A stretch of 48,177 nucleotides of DNA from Arthrobacter sp. M2012083 (lineage in GTDB: Bacteria; Actinomycetota; Actinomycetes; Actinomycetales; Micrococcaceae). The DNA is taken from assembly GCF_000281065.1 (NCBI RefSeq), contig NZ_AKKK01000052.1, positions 1 to 48,177 on the forward strand, in the 5' to 3' direction. The notes under the pieces are model-generated. The model did not search any database. It was not told where the DNA came from and saw only the letters and a list, made by a program, of their open reading frames with translations. Position numbers and translations under genes: made by a program. Positions 8,604 to 16,867 of the stretch are shown here, piece by piece (positions within the stretch are counted from its first letter, which is position 1; the number at the start of each line of letters is the position of its first letter).

Positions 8604-8632
8604 TTAGTTAGAGTCATATTGACTAGAACTAA
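8604..8632. promoter_or_regulatory. Probable NrtR operator
   Basis: The half-sites TTAGTTAGAGTCA (8604-8616) and TGACTAGAACTAA (8620-8632) are inverted copies, matching at 11 of 13 positions around a TAT spacer. The site lies 55-83 bases upstream of nrtR GTG 8549, ideal for autorepression of the nrtR-nadABC-desulfurase operon. Assignment to NrtR is by position and by the known size (about 21-29 bp) of NrtR/NdnR palindromes. Confidence 0.75.
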
Positions 8633-8670
8633 TGGTACGGCTCACGCGGTGGTTAGCAAAATGCTTTACG

Positions 8671-9144
8671 TCACACCTGCTTCACGGCCGCCTCCATCAG
8701 CGGCAAAGTGCGGCCTTGGATGTGGCTGTTCAAGACGATGACCGACGAGCAGCGGACCACCGATTTGGTGGCGATCATGGCATCGAGCACGCGCTGCATA
8801 TCCGGATTGGACCGCGCCGCGATCCTCACCATGAGGTCCGAGTTTCCCGTGACCGTGTGGACCTCGATAATCTCCGGGATGGCACTCAGGCTTTCGATGA
8901 TGGCGTCGTGGCCTATCTCCTGCGTGATGGTCACCGAGCAGAACGCCACCACCGGAAAACCGAAATTGGCGGGATCAGGCTGTGGAACCCAGGAGCCAAT
9001 AACCCCGTTCTCAATCATTCGGTCAATCCGGGACTGCACCGTTGCCCTCGCGACCCTGAGCACGCGGGAGGCCTCCAGCACTGAGGATCGCGGTGAATCA
9101 GTGAAGAAACGTACAATTTTTGCATCAAGCGCATCGACCAGCAT
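8671..9144 (-). CDS. Lrp/AsnC-family transcriptional regulator
   Basis: The protein has 157 residues. An N-terminal helix-turn-helix (LDAKIVRFFTDSPRSSVLEASRVLRVARATVQSRIDRM) is followed by a RAM/AsnC ligand-binding domain (VTITQEIGHDAIIESLSAIPEI, HTVTGNSDLMVRI). It faces the amino-acid permease and the E1 alpha/beta cluster across a 174-bp gap, the usual placement of BkdR-like activators of branched-chain keto acid dehydrogenases. ATG 9144 has AGGA at good spacing; a TTG one codon upstream is less likely. Branched-chain amino acids as ligands are inferred from context only. Confidence 0.88.
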   Translation of the reverse strand: MLVDALDAKIVRFFTDSPRSSVLEASRVLRVARATVQSRIDRMIENGVIGSWVPQPDPANFGFPVVAFCSVTITQEIGHDAIIESLSAIPEIIEVHTVTGNSDLMVRIAARSNPDMQRVLDAMIATKSVVRCSSVIVLNSHIQGRTLPLMEAAVKQV

Positions 9145-9318
9145 CAAAGTTCCTGTCCCCGGGGATCCGTACCCATCACATCGCTAAAGCAAAAAGTGAT
9201 GTATCTTACAAACTGCGAGAATTATTCCACGGCTCTTGCTGCGTCGTCGACGCCTGCGTGCCGAGCCCATGAGGCCAGTACGCCAAACCAGCATGTAATC
9301 CATAGAAGGTAGACACGT

Positions 9319-10704
9319 ATGACAACGAAGTCCATCGCGGCTCCCGCCCCAACATCCGGCCTTGGCCATTCACTCAAACCGCGCCAGCTCACCATGATGG
9401 GGCTCGGAAGTGCGATCGGCGCGGGCCTCTTCCTCGGCTCAGGAGCGGGCGTCCAGGCCGCCGGTCCGGCAGTGCTTGTTTCCTACCTCGTCGCCGGGAC
9501 GCTGATCATCCTGGTCATGTGGGCCCTCGGCGAGATGGCAGCTGCCAACCCGAACAGCGGCGCGTTCTCCGTGTATGCGGAGAAAGCCATGGGCAAGACC
9601 GCCGGAGGAACCATCGGCTGGCTGTGGTGGCTCCAGTTGGTGGTGGTCATTGCCGCCGAAGCCATCGGAGCAGCCGGACTGCTGTTCTCCATCTGGCCCG
9701 TCATTCCTGTCTGGGTCCTTGCGCTGGTCTTCATGGTGGTCTTCACGGGAATCAACCTTGTGGGCGTCCGCAACTTCGGCGAGTTCGAATTCTGGTTCGC
9801 CATCCTCAAGGTGGCCGCAATCGTCATCTTCCTGCTGATCGGCGCAGCCCTGCTGCTCGGTTGGCTGCCGAACGTCCCATCCCCCGGATTCTCAGCGTTT
9901 GGCGACTTCGCTCCCAACGGCATCGGTGGCATCGCCGCCGCCTTGTTCGTGGTGATCTTCGCATTCGGTGGAACCGAGATCGTCAGCGTTGCTGCTGCCG
10001 AAACCGAGAACCCTGCCCACAGCGTGGGGAAGGCCATCCGCACGGTGGTCTGGCGCATCCTGGTCTTCTACATCGGCTCCGTGTTTGTCATCGCGGCCGT
10101 TCTTCCCGTGGGTTCCGAGGGACTGAAGTCCCCGTTCGCCGGCGTGCTGGACCTTGCGGGGATCCCCGGCGCCGGTGCGGCCATCACCTTGGTGGCAGTC
10201 GTTGCCCTGCTCTCCGCCCTCAACGCCAATCTCTACGGCGCCTCCCGCATGATTTTCTCCCTCTCAGAGCGTGGGGAAGCTCCCCGCTTCCTGTCCCGCC
10301 TCAGCGGCTCAAAGGTTCCCGTTGCCGCCGTCGGAATTTCGGTTGCCTTCGGATTCATCGCAACGGTCCTTGAATTGCTGTTCCCGGAGAAGATCCTGCC
10401 CGCCTTGCTGAACCTCGTGGGCTCCACCTGCCTGGTGGTCTGGGGTACGGCACTGGTGTCGCAGTTCATCCTGCGCCGCAGGGCAGACCGGGACGGCACA
10501 GAGCTGCCGCTGCGCATGAAGGGATTCCCCTTCCTCACCATCGTCGGCCTCATCCTGCTGGGTCTGATCCTGGTGGTGGGCTTCGCCAACCCGGAAAGTG
10601 CCGGACAGCTGATCGGGACCTTCATTTTGATCCTGGTCATAGCGGCCGGCTGCTTCCTCAACGCCAAGTCCAAGGCCGCCAAACACTCCGCATCCGTCGA
10701 GTAA
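9319..10704 (+). CDS. Amino-acid permease, APC superfamily (AAT-like)
   Basis: The protein has 461 residues and about 12 membrane segments. The start KPRQLTMMGLGSAIGAGLFLGSG and the PNSGAFSVYAEKAMG segment are signature sequences of the amino-acid transporter (AAT) family (AroP, GabP, AnsP type). It imports an amino acid with protons; which one is not readable, but the Lrp regulator and the keto acid dehydrogenase-like genes around it suggest a branched-chain or other hydrophobic amino acid. AAGG precedes ATG 9319. A strong hairpin terminator follows its stop codon. Confidence 0.88.
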   Translation: MTTKSIAAPAPTSGLGHSLKPRQLTMMGLGSAIGAGLFLGSGAGVQAAGPAVLVSYLVAGTLIILVMWALGEMAAANPNSGAFSVYAEKAMGKTAGGTIGWLWWLQLVVVIAAEAIGAAGLLFSIWPVIPVWVLALVFMVVFTGINLVGVRNFGEFEFWFAILKVAAIVIFLLIGAALLLGWLPNVPSPGFSAFGDFAPNGIGGIAAALFVVIFAFGGTEIVSVAAAETENPAHSVGKAIRTVVWRILVFYIGSVFVIAAVLPVGSEGLKSPFAGVLDLAGIPGAGAAITLVAVVALLSALNANLYGASRMIFSLSERGEAPRFLSRLSGSKVPVAAVGISVAFGFIATVLELLFPEKILPALLNLVGSTCLVVWGTALVSQFILRRRADRDGTELPLRMKGFPFLTIVGLILLGLILVVGFANPESAGQLIGTFILILVIAAGCFLNAKSKAAKHSASVE

Positions 10705-10719
10705 CCAACTGTTTAGCAT

Positions 10720-10767
10720 CACACAGAAGCCCTGCGCAGTTTGTATTGCGCAGGGCTTCTTTGTGTG
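10720..10767 (+). terminator. Strong hairpin terminator after the permease
   Basis: CACACAGAAGCCCTGCGCA (10720-10738) pairs with a near-perfect complement at 10747-10767 around an eight-base loop, 15 bases after the permease stop. It separates the permease transcript from the E1 alpha promoter. Confidence 0.85.
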
Positions 10768-10829
10768 CCCAAATTGTACAAAGTGTTTCGTTTGAACTGA
10801 GCTTATTGCGCACACCCCAATCCGGTGAC

Positions 10830-10835
10830 TAGGGT
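10830..10835 (+). promoter_or_regulatory. Leaderless -10 box for E1 alpha
   Basis: TAGGGT ends seven bases before ATG 10843. A TTGCGC at 10806-10811 lies 18 bases upstream and may serve as -35. This placement rules against the in-frame GTG at 10825, which lies upstream of the -10. Confidence 0.5.
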
Positions 10836-10842
10836 CACAGCT

Positions 10843-11895
10843 ATGACTACACATCCTGTGCTGGCCGCCGTCGATGATGACGCGGCCCCGCTCACCCACC
10901 GGCAGCTACGTGAGCTGTACGCCCTGATGGCAGCCGTCCGGCACCTGGACACGTCGGCTGTGGCCTGGCAGCGCCAAGGCATCATCCCGGGTTACGCACC
11001 CGAGCTCGGCCAGGAGGCCGCGCAGGTAGGCAGCGGCTACGCCGTTGACCGGACGAGGGACTTCGTCTTCCCCACCTACCGCGAAATGGGCGTTGCCCGG
11101 GCCATGGGCCTGGACATGGTGGGCTACATGTCCACCCACAAGGCAACGTGGCACGGCGGCATGTACAACCCGCTGGAATCCAGGTTCGCACCCATCCAGG
11201 CCGTGGTGGCAGGGTCAGTGCTGCACGCTGTGGGTTGGGCCCACGGCCAAACCCTGGCCGGCCACGCCAAGGGTGAAACAGGCGTAGCCATGACGTACTT
11301 CGGCGACGGAGCGTCCTCCCAGGGCGACGTCCACGAAGCCATGAACTTCGCCGCAGTCATGAAAGCCCCTGTGGTCTTCTTCATCCAGAACAACGGCTGG
11401 GCCATCTCCGTCCCCACGGAACGCCAGGTTGCCGGCGGCTCCGTCGCTGCGCGTGCTGCAGGTTACGGAATACCCTCCTTGCAGGTGGACGGCAATGACG
11501 TCGTGGCAGTCTACGAAGCAACTCGTTCGGCCTTCGCGCACTGCCGTGCGGGCAACGGACCCGTAGTCATCGAGGCCATGACCTACCGCCGGGGTCCGCA
11601 CTCCACCGCGGACGATCCCGGCCGCTACCGCACGCTCGAGGAGGAACGCCTCGACGCCGGTGAGGACCCGCTGGAGCGGTTCAAGCAGCGACTCCTCGCC
11701 GAAGGAGTGGCCGACGAGGCCTTCTTCGCGGAGGCGCAGCGCTTGGCTGAAGAAGAGGAAGAAGCCGTCCGGGCAGGCATAGCGGACCTGGGTCCACGGC
11801 CCGGCGCCGAAATGTTCAGCCTGGTCTTCCAGGAACCAACACCTGCCCTTCAATCCCAGGCCACCGCCTGGCGCGAGGAGTCCGAACATGCCTAA
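10843..11895 (+). CDS. 2-oxoacid dehydrogenase E1 component, alpha subunit (branched-chain/pyruvate type)
   Basis: The protein has 350 residues. It is the thiamine-diphosphate subunit that decarboxylates a 2-oxo acid and passes the acyl group to a lipoyl domain. The ThDP motif is GDGASSQGDVHEAMNFAAVMKAPVVFFIQNN. The phosphorylation-loop region YRRGPHSTADDPGRYR resembles branched-chain E1 alpha (HxTxDDP). It overlaps E1 beta by eight bases (ATG 11888 inside the last codons). Branched-chain keto acids are the best guess; pyruvate or acetoin cannot be excluded, especially given the unusual E2 arrangement downstream. Confidence 0.88.
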   Translation: MTTHPVLAAVDDDAAPLTHRQLRELYALMAAVRHLDTSAVAWQRQGIIPGYAPELGQEAAQVGSGYAVDRTRDFVFPTYREMGVARAMGLDMVGYMSTHKATWHGGMYNPLESRFAPIQAVVAGSVLHAVGWAHGQTLAGHAKGETGVAMTYFGDGASSQGDVHEAMNFAAVMKAPVVFFIQNNGWAISVPTERQVAGGSVAARAAGYGIPSLQVDGNDVVAVYEATRSAFAHCRAGNGPVVIEAMTYRRGPHSTADDPGRYRTLEEERLDAGEDPLERFKQRLLAEGVADEAFFAEAQRLAEEEEEAVRAGIADLGPRPGAEMFSLVFQEPTPALQSQATAWREESEHA

Positions 11896-12973
11896 GACCA
11901 TCACCGACGCGTCCATGACGGACGACAGCACTGACACCGCTACAGCCGGCGTTCAGCAGATGTCCATGCAGCAAGCACTCAACCGTGCTCTGAACGAGAT
12001 CCTGGCGGAAAACCCCAAGACCGTCATTTTTGGCGAGGACTGCGGACGGCTGGGCGGCGTCTTCCGCATCACCGACGGCCTCCAGGCAAAACACGGCGAG
12101 GAACGCGTCTTCGACACCCCGCTCGCCGAGTCCGGCATCCTCGGCATGTCCGTGGGCCTGGCAATGGCAGGCTTCCACCCCATCCCGGAAGTCCAGTTCG
12201 ACGGTTTCGCCTACCCGGCCATCAACCAGATCGTCTGCCAAATCGCGCGGATGAACTACCGCAGCCGCGGCACCCTACCCATGCCCATCACACTGCGCGT
12301 GCCCAGCTTCGGCGGTATCCGCGCGCCGGAACACCACGGCGAGAGCCTGGAGGCGCTCTTCGCGCACGTGCCCGGGCTGAAGGTGGTCTCCCCCTCCAAC
12401 CCGCACGACGCCTACCACCTGCTGAAGTACGCTGCCACCCGGCCTGACCCGGTGATCTTCATGGAGCCCAAGTCACGCTACTGGCAAAAGGGTCCGGTGG
12501 ACGTCAGCAACGCTGCGCTCGGTGGGGCAGCCCACGACGGCGATACGTCCACCGGCGGCAGCCTCACCGGCGCCCGTGTGGCCAGGGAAGGCCGTCACCT
12601 CACACTCGTTGCCTGGGGTGCCATGGTCTCCCGTTGCCTGCAGGTTGCTGAGCTGGCGGCCGAGGACGGCATCGACGTAGAGGTCCTGGACCTGCGCTGG
12701 CTGAAACCGATAGACGCAGAAGCCTTGGCGAGGTCCGTCGGCAAAACGCGACGCGCCGTCGTCGTCCATGAAGCGCCGCTGACCTCAGGCCTGGGTGCGG
12801 AGGTGGCCCAACTCATCACGCAGAGCTGCTTCGCATCGCTCAAGGCGCCGGTTGAACGTGTGACCGGCTTCGACGTGCCCTACCCCTCCGGAGACCTGGA
12901 GGACGAGTACATCCCCAACATCGACCGCATCCTCTTTGGGATCCAACGCGTACTGGAGTACCGCCGTGGCTGA
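11888..12973 (+). CDS. 2-oxoacid dehydrogenase E1 component, beta subunit
   Basis: The protein has 361 residues, slightly long because of a variable insert around residues 205-230 rich in Gly, Thr and Asp. It forms the E1 heterotetramer with the alpha subunit. Typical sequences are GEDCGRLGGVFRITDGL, DTPLAESGILGMSVGLAMAGF, EVQFDGFAYPAINQIVCQIA, RVPSFGGIRAPEHHGES and the C-terminal VEVLDLRWLKPIDAE and HEAPLTSGLGAEVA of the transketolase C domain. Its stop overlaps the GTG of the lipoyl gene by eight bases. Confidence 0.92.
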   Translation: MPKTITDASMTDDSTDTATAGVQQMSMQQALNRALNEILAENPKTVIFGEDCGRLGGVFRITDGLQAKHGEERVFDTPLAESGILGMSVGLAMAGFHPIPEVQFDGFAYPAINQIVCQIARMNYRSRGTLPMPITLRVPSFGGIRAPEHHGESLEALFAHVPGLKVVSPSNPHDAYHLLKYAATRPDPVIFMEPKSRYWQKGPVDVSNAALGGAAHDGDTSTGGSLTGARVAREGRHLTLVAWGAMVSRCLQVAELAAEDGIDVEVLDLRWLKPIDAEALARSVGKTRRAVVVHEAPLTSGLGAEVAQLITQSCFASLKAPVERVTGFDVPYPSGDLEDEYIPNIDRILFGIQRVLEYRRG

Positions 12974-13295
12974 AATTTCCTTCCCGCTCCCCGACCTCGG
13001 TGAGGGCCTCATTGAGGCAACCGTGCTGGACTGGCTCGTGGAGCCCGGTCAGCAGGTGGAACGCAACCAGCCGATCGTGGAGCTCGAAACCACAAAATCG
13101 GCCCTCGAATTGCCGAGCCCACAGGCGGGTAAAGTGGTGCGTATTCACGGGGCGCCCGGTGACACCATCAACGTTGGCGAGCCGCTGATTGTGTTCGAGG
13201 TTCCGGACGACACCGCCGGGATCGTGGGCACTGTTCCGAAGGACGAAGCACCCAAGCGCCGGGTCCGCCTGAGCGCCGTACTCGATGAGGACTGA
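12966..13295 (+). CDS. Free-standing lipoyl-domain protein (E2 lipoyl arm only)
   Basis: The protein has only 109 residues. It contains one complete lipoyl domain (FPLPDLGEGLIEATVLDWLV to EPLIVFEV) with the lipoyl lysine K44 in ETTKSALELPSP, then a short basic tail (KDEAPKRRVRL). A normal E2 of 400-500 residues would continue into an E1/E3-binding domain and an acyltransferase core; both are missing and the frame ends cleanly. GTG 12966 overlaps the E1 beta stop, so synthesis is coupled to E1. It probably shuttles acyl groups from the upstream E1. An alpha/beta hydrolase begins within two bases of its stop. Confidence 0.88.
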   Translation: MAEISFPLPDLGEGLIEATVLDWLVEPGQQVERNQPIVELETTKSALELPSPQAGKVVRIHGAPGDTINVGEPLIVFEVPDDTAGIVGTVPKDEAPKRRVRLSAVLDED

Positions 13296-13296
13296 C

Positions 13297-14127
13297 ATGA
13301 TGACCGGCAGGCACACCATGGAGCAGCACAGGCACACGGTAGAGGGCACGGATCCCGGGCTGTTCGTGGAAGTTCACGAGCCGGCCACCGACGCCGGCCT
13401 GCGCCCCGTCCTGCTGATTCACGGCTTCTCTTCCTCCACGAAACTGAACTGGGTGGACAGCGGATGGATCACCACGCTTCAGGATGCCGGCCGCCGGGTC
13501 ATCACCGTTGACCTGCCGGGTCACGGCAGGAGCCACTCACCCGAGGACCTGGACTCGTACACACCCAGCCGCATCCGCGCTGACCTCCTCCAAATAGTGA
13601 CCGACGCCGGCGCCCGGCCCTTGCGCGACGGCGACCCGTCCACGGGACTCGACGTCATCGGCTACTCATTGGGATCGCGGCTGGCTTGGGAATTTGGCGC
13701 CACCCAGCCGGACTTGGTTCACCGCATTGTCCTGGGTGGGCCGAGCTCGGCAGATCCGCTGGCAGCTTTCGACCTCGTTGCTGCCCAGCGGCACCTGGCA
13801 GACGGCACACCCATTGAAGATGCGTCCACCGCCGGGCTCCTGAAGATGGCCCAGATGCTTCCAAGCAACAACCTGTTCGCCATGCTGTCACTGATCGAGG
13901 CCATCAAGGGCGAGCCCTTTGATCCCGCGGAGGCCGCCCCACACATGCCTCTTTTGCTCGTAGCCGGAGAGAAGGACGAACGGGCGTCCACCATGCCTGA
14001 ACTGGCCTCGATCGCCGGCAAGCGTGGAGGCATGGTGGAGACCCTGGTGATTCCGGGGCGCACGCATACCAATGTGATAACCAGCCGGGCATTCAAGGAA
14101 GCCGCCGTCGAATTCCTCGGGGTGTAG
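13297..14127 (+). CDS. Alpha/beta hydrolase in the E2 position of the cluster
   Basis: The protein has 276 residues with a complete alpha/beta-hydrolase triad: the nucleophile elbow GYSLGS, an acid in LLLVAGEKDE and the histidine in GRTHTN; the oxyanion motif is LLIHGFSSS. GAGG at 13287-13290 lies six bases before ATG 13297, one base past the lipoyl stop; ATG 13285 and ATG 13318 are alternatives. Some acetoin dehydrogenase E2 proteins (AcoC) fuse a lipoyl domain to an alpha/beta hydrolase fold, so this gene and the one before it look like a split version. It could equally be a thioesterase or unrelated esterase. Confidence 0.82.
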   Translation: MMTGRHTMEQHRHTVEGTDPGLFVEVHEPATDAGLRPVLLIHGFSSSTKLNWVDSGWITTLQDAGRRVITVDLPGHGRSHSPEDLDSYTPSRIRADLLQIVTDAGARPLRDGDPSTGLDVIGYSLGSRLAWEFGATQPDLVHRIVLGGPSSADPLAAFDLVAAQRHLADGTPIEDASTAGLLKMAQMLPSNNLFAMLSLIEAIKGEPFDPAEAAPHMPLLLVAGEKDERASTMPELASIAGKRGGMVETLVIPGRTHTNVITSRAFKEAAVEFLGV

Positions 14128-14130
14128 CTG

Positions 14131-14544
14131 TCAGCGGGCCAGCCGCTCAGCGCTAAGGCTCATGCGTTCCAGCACGCTGAGGGCCATCGCGTACTCGTCA
14201 ATGCCGATGCCCATGGACAAGTCCTGACGCGCTTCTTCCACCACTCGTTGGGCCTCGTGGTATTTTTCCCGACCGCGTTCGCTCAGCGCCAGCCTATTAT
14301 CGATCATGGTGATCATTCCCCGCCCCACGAGCGCCGCAAGTTCCCGCTCGCGCAGCCGGACATCGCCGCCCCAGAGCGGTTGCAGGACGTCCTCCAGCTG
14401 CTCCGGCAGAAGGGCACCATCCGAAAGAGTGCCCAGGGTGTGCCATTGGCGCTTAGTGAGCTTGATCCTGGCCAAGGAGGCGTCCAGCTGCAATTCCAAC
14501 GCGGCGTCCAGCCTTTTGATCCAATATCCGATGGGCTTGTTCAC
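14131..14544 (-). CDS. MarR-like winged-helix regulator
   Basis: The protein has 137 residues. The pattern GYWIKRLDAALELQLDASLARIKLTKRQWHTLGTLS, a central helix-turn-helix and the wing ITMIDNRLALSERGREKY fit MarR-type regulators, though the recognition helix is poorly conserved. The start is GTG 14544. It converges on the alpha/beta hydrolase with a three-base gap and faces the phosphoribosyltransferase across 92 bases, which it may regulate. The ligand is unknown. Confidence 0.7.
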   Translation of the reverse strand: MNKPIGYWIKRLDAALELQLDASLARIKLTKRQWHTLGTLSDGALLPEQLEDVLQPLWGGDVRLRERELAALVGRGMITMIDNRLALSERGREKYHEAQRVVEEARQDLSMGIGIDEYAMALSVLERMSLSAERLAR

Positions 14545-14636
14545 AAGGCCATGCTTTCAGCGGGGACGCCACCGGGCAAGGTCTGGACGGTAGGCTTGGG
14601 AGTGCAACGAATTACGTGGAAGTGGAGCAGATGGGC

Positions 14637-15299
14637 ATGCGTTTTAAGGACCGCGCGGAAGCCGGTCGACGCCTGGCTGAAGGACTCCCCCAGCTAAGGG
14701 AGCGGCCGGATACCATCGTCCTGGGCTTGGCCCGTGGCGGAGTCCCGGTAGCCGCGGCCGCAGCCGCAGAACTGTACTTGCCCTTTGGCGCCGTGCTGGT
14801 CCGCAAGCTGGGTATACCGGGGCGTGACGAGACCGCTTTCGGGGCATTGGCCTGGTCCCAGGGGGACGTCCTTCGGATCGTCAACAAGCCCTTGAAGGAG
14901 CTTGTCCTCGCCCACGGCATTTCCCAGTCCGCCTTGGATGCAGTGGAAGCGCATGAGCGTGCCGAACTCATCCGTCGTGCCAACCGCTACCCGGGTATCA
15001 GCCACGATCTCCGCGGAAAGACCGTGGTGCTGGCCGATGACGGCCTGGCTACGGGAGCCACCATGCGGGCAGCCGTGGAGGCGGTCCGGGCTGGCGGCGC
15101 CAGCACCGTCGTCGCCGCAGTACCGGTTGCATCGCTCGAAGCCTCGACGTCGCTTGGCCGGGTTTGCGACTTTGTGATGGCGTTGCACACTCCCGGAAAG
15201 TTCCATGCTGTTGGCGCCTTCTACGAGCGCTTCGAGCAGTTGTCCGACGACGACGTCGTAGGACAACTTGAAGCCGCAGAAGCCAGCGGCCGCAAGTAG
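14637..15299 (+). CDS. Phosphoribosyltransferase-domain protein
   Basis: The protein has 220 residues. A type I phosphoribosyltransferase fold is indicated by LGLARGGVPVAAAAAAEL near the N-terminus and the PRPP loop VVLADDGLATGATMRAAVEAVRAGGA. It is the family of predicted phosphoribosyltransferases often found near stress or degradation genes; the base or other acceptor is unknown. ATG 14637 has GGAG nine bases upstream; ATG 14631 would be only three bases from it. A clear intrinsic terminator follows. Confidence 0.8.
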   Translation: MRFKDRAEAGRRLAEGLPQLRERPDTIVLGLARGGVPVAAAAAAELYLPFGAVLVRKLGIPGRDETAFGALAWSQGDVLRIVNKPLKELVLAHGISQSALDAVEAHERAELIRRANRYPGISHDLRGKTVVLADDGLATGATMRAAVEAVRAGGASTVVAAVPVASLEASTSLGRVCDFVMALHTPGKFHAVGAFYERFEQLSDDDVVGQLEAAEASGRK

Positions 15300-15340
15300 C
15301 CGCCGTCGTCCAACCACGCGAAGAGCCTGCATCGACGCAA

Positions 15341-15379
15341 AGACGGGCGAGGCCCTCCTGGACCGCGCCCGTCTTTTTT
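15341..15379 (+). terminator. Intrinsic terminator with T-run
   Basis: AGACGGGCG (15341-15349) pairs with CGCCCGTCT (15366-15374), which runs into six Ts at 15374-15379. It ends the phosphoribosyltransferase transcript, between it and the convergent transporter gene. Confidence 0.88.
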
Positions 15380-15394
15380 GCTTTGTTGGAGCCT

Positions 15395-16729
15395 CTAGTG
15401 GTGGACGCTGTAACCCAAAGGCCGGCCGCGGGTTTCCTTGGCCAGGATCACGCCAATGGCAGAGATGACGCACAGCACCATGATGTAAATGCCCACTGAG
15501 CCGGACCACTTTGTGGTGTCCAGGAGTGCCTGGGCAATGAGCGGAGCGAAAGCACCGCCCAGAATTGCACCCAACGCATACCCGATGGAGATTCCCGAAT
15601 AGCGGACCTGGGCCGGGAACATCTCCGCGTACATGGCGGACATCGGACCGTAGGACAGACCCAACCCAATGGTAAGGACGAACAATGCGGTTCCGTAGAG
15701 CACGATGTCCTTGGAATCGATCAGCACGAACATGGGAATCATCCAGGCAAAGACCAGGCCGTAGCCGATGAGGAAAGTCTTGACACGGCCTATCTTGTCC
15801 GACAACCAACCGCCCACCATAGTGAAGATGAGCCAGCCGAAGGAAGCGATGGTGGTGGCCAGCAAAACCTGGGGCGTGGGCATCTTCAACGTACGTGTGG
15901 CGTAGGAGATGAAGAAGGCAATCAACAGGTAGCCTGCGGCGTTGTTGGCGATGAAGATCAGCGCGGCCAAGACCACTTCCTTCTTGTTCTTACGGAACAA
16001 TTCGCCCAGGGGTGCCTTGCTTTCAGCCTTTCGCTGGGCGATCTCCTTGAAGACAGGGCTTTCGCCAACTGCGCGTCGAATCAGGTAGCCCACCACAATG
16101 AGGACCACGGACAGCAGGAACGGAACGCGCCATCCCCAAGACGCGAAATCTTCCTTGGACATGCCCGACTGCAGCAGGAACAACAGTCCGGTGGCCAGGA
16201 TCATGCCGATCGGAACACCGATCTGCGGGTAAGCACCGAAAAGTCCGCGCTTTTTGAGGGGCGCATGCTCCACAGCCATGAGTGCAGCACCACCCCATTC
16301 GCCGCCGGCCGAGAATCCTTGGGCAACGCGCAGGGTGATCAGCAGGACGGGGGCCCAGACGCCGATGGTGGCATAAGTGGGCAGCATCCCGATCAACGCG
16401 GTGGCAGCACCCATCATGACCAACGTCATAACGAGCACGGCCTTGCGGCCGAGGCGGTCACCGAGGTGCCCGGCCACGAAGGCTCCCAGAGGCCTGAACA
16501 AGAAGCTGATGCCGATGGTGGCGAACGACAGGAGCTGGGCGACTCCCGGGTTGGACTTCTCCAAAGGAGAAAGGAACAACGGCGCCAACAGCGTGGCCGT
16601 CAGTTGGGCAAAGATGAAGAAGTCGTACCACTCAATGGTGGTGCCCACCAGCGTCCCGGCCAGAACCCGGCGCTCTTCGCGCTTGGTGCTGGGCCCTGAC
16701 GGTGAATCGACAGTGGAAGTTTCGGTCAT
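15395..16729 (-). CDS. MFS transporter, metabolite:H+ symporter (MHS) family
   Basis: The protein has 444 residues and 12 membrane segments. GTTIEWYDFFIFAQLTATL, FRPLGAFVAGHLGDRLGRK and RVAQGFSAGGEWGGAALMAVEHAP are signature sequences of MHS-family symporters (shikimate, alpha-ketoglutarate, proline/betaine carriers). It imports an organic acid or osmolyte with protons; the substrate is not readable. GGAG precedes ATG 16729. It is divergent from an IclR regulator with a dyad in the gap, so it is probably controlled by that regulator. Confidence 0.88.
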   Translation of the reverse strand: MTETSTVDSPSGPSTKREERRVLAGTLVGTTIEWYDFFIFAQLTATLLAPLFLSPLEKSNPGVAQLLSFATIGISFLFRPLGAFVAGHLGDRLGRKAVLVMTLVMMGAATALIGMLPTYATIGVWAPVLLITLRVAQGFSAGGEWGGAALMAVEHAPLKKRGLFGAYPQIGVPIGMILATGLLFLLQSGMSKEDFASWGWRVPFLLSVVLIVVGYLIRRAVGESPVFKEIAQRKAESKAPLGELFRKNKKEVVLAALIFIANNAAGYLLIAFFISYATRTLKMPTPQVLLATTIASFGWLIFTMVGGWLSDKIGRVKTFLIGYGLVFAWMIPMFVLIDSKDIVLYGTALFVLTIGLGLSYGPMSAMYAEMFPAQVRYSGISIGYALGAILGGAFAPLIAQALLDTTKWSGSVGIYIMVLCVISAIGVILAKETRGRPLGYSVHH

Positions 16730-16775
16730 TGGAACTCCATGGGGTGAGAGTGACTGGTCGGCACGTGACTTGCAT

Positions 16776-16797
16776 TAACCGACAGAACGGTCAGTTA
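16776..16797. promoter_or_regulatory. Candidate IclR operator
   Basis: TAACcGAC and GTCaGTTA form inverted half-sites (16776-16783 and 16790-16797) around a six-base spacer, midway between the divergent transporter and IclR genes. The only mismatch is at the fifth position of each arm. Confidence 0.5.
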
Positions 16798-16854
16798 GGA
16801 AAGAATACTACAACCTGTGACTCAAAGCACAGACCCCTGTCGTGTCGGCCACCA

Positions 16855-16860
16855 TAGAAT
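16855..16860 (+). promoter_or_regulatory. Leaderless -10 box for the IclR gene
   Basis: TAGAAT ends seven bases before ATG 16868, fixing the start there rather than at the in-frame GTG 16817, which lies upstream of this box. Confidence 0.5.
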
Positions 16861-16867
16861 GGTTCGC

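Noticed and set aside
10825..10842. GTG 10825 as the E1 alpha start
   Set aside because: It lies upstream of the -10 box TAGGGT at 10830-10835; ATG 10843 fits the leaderless pattern.
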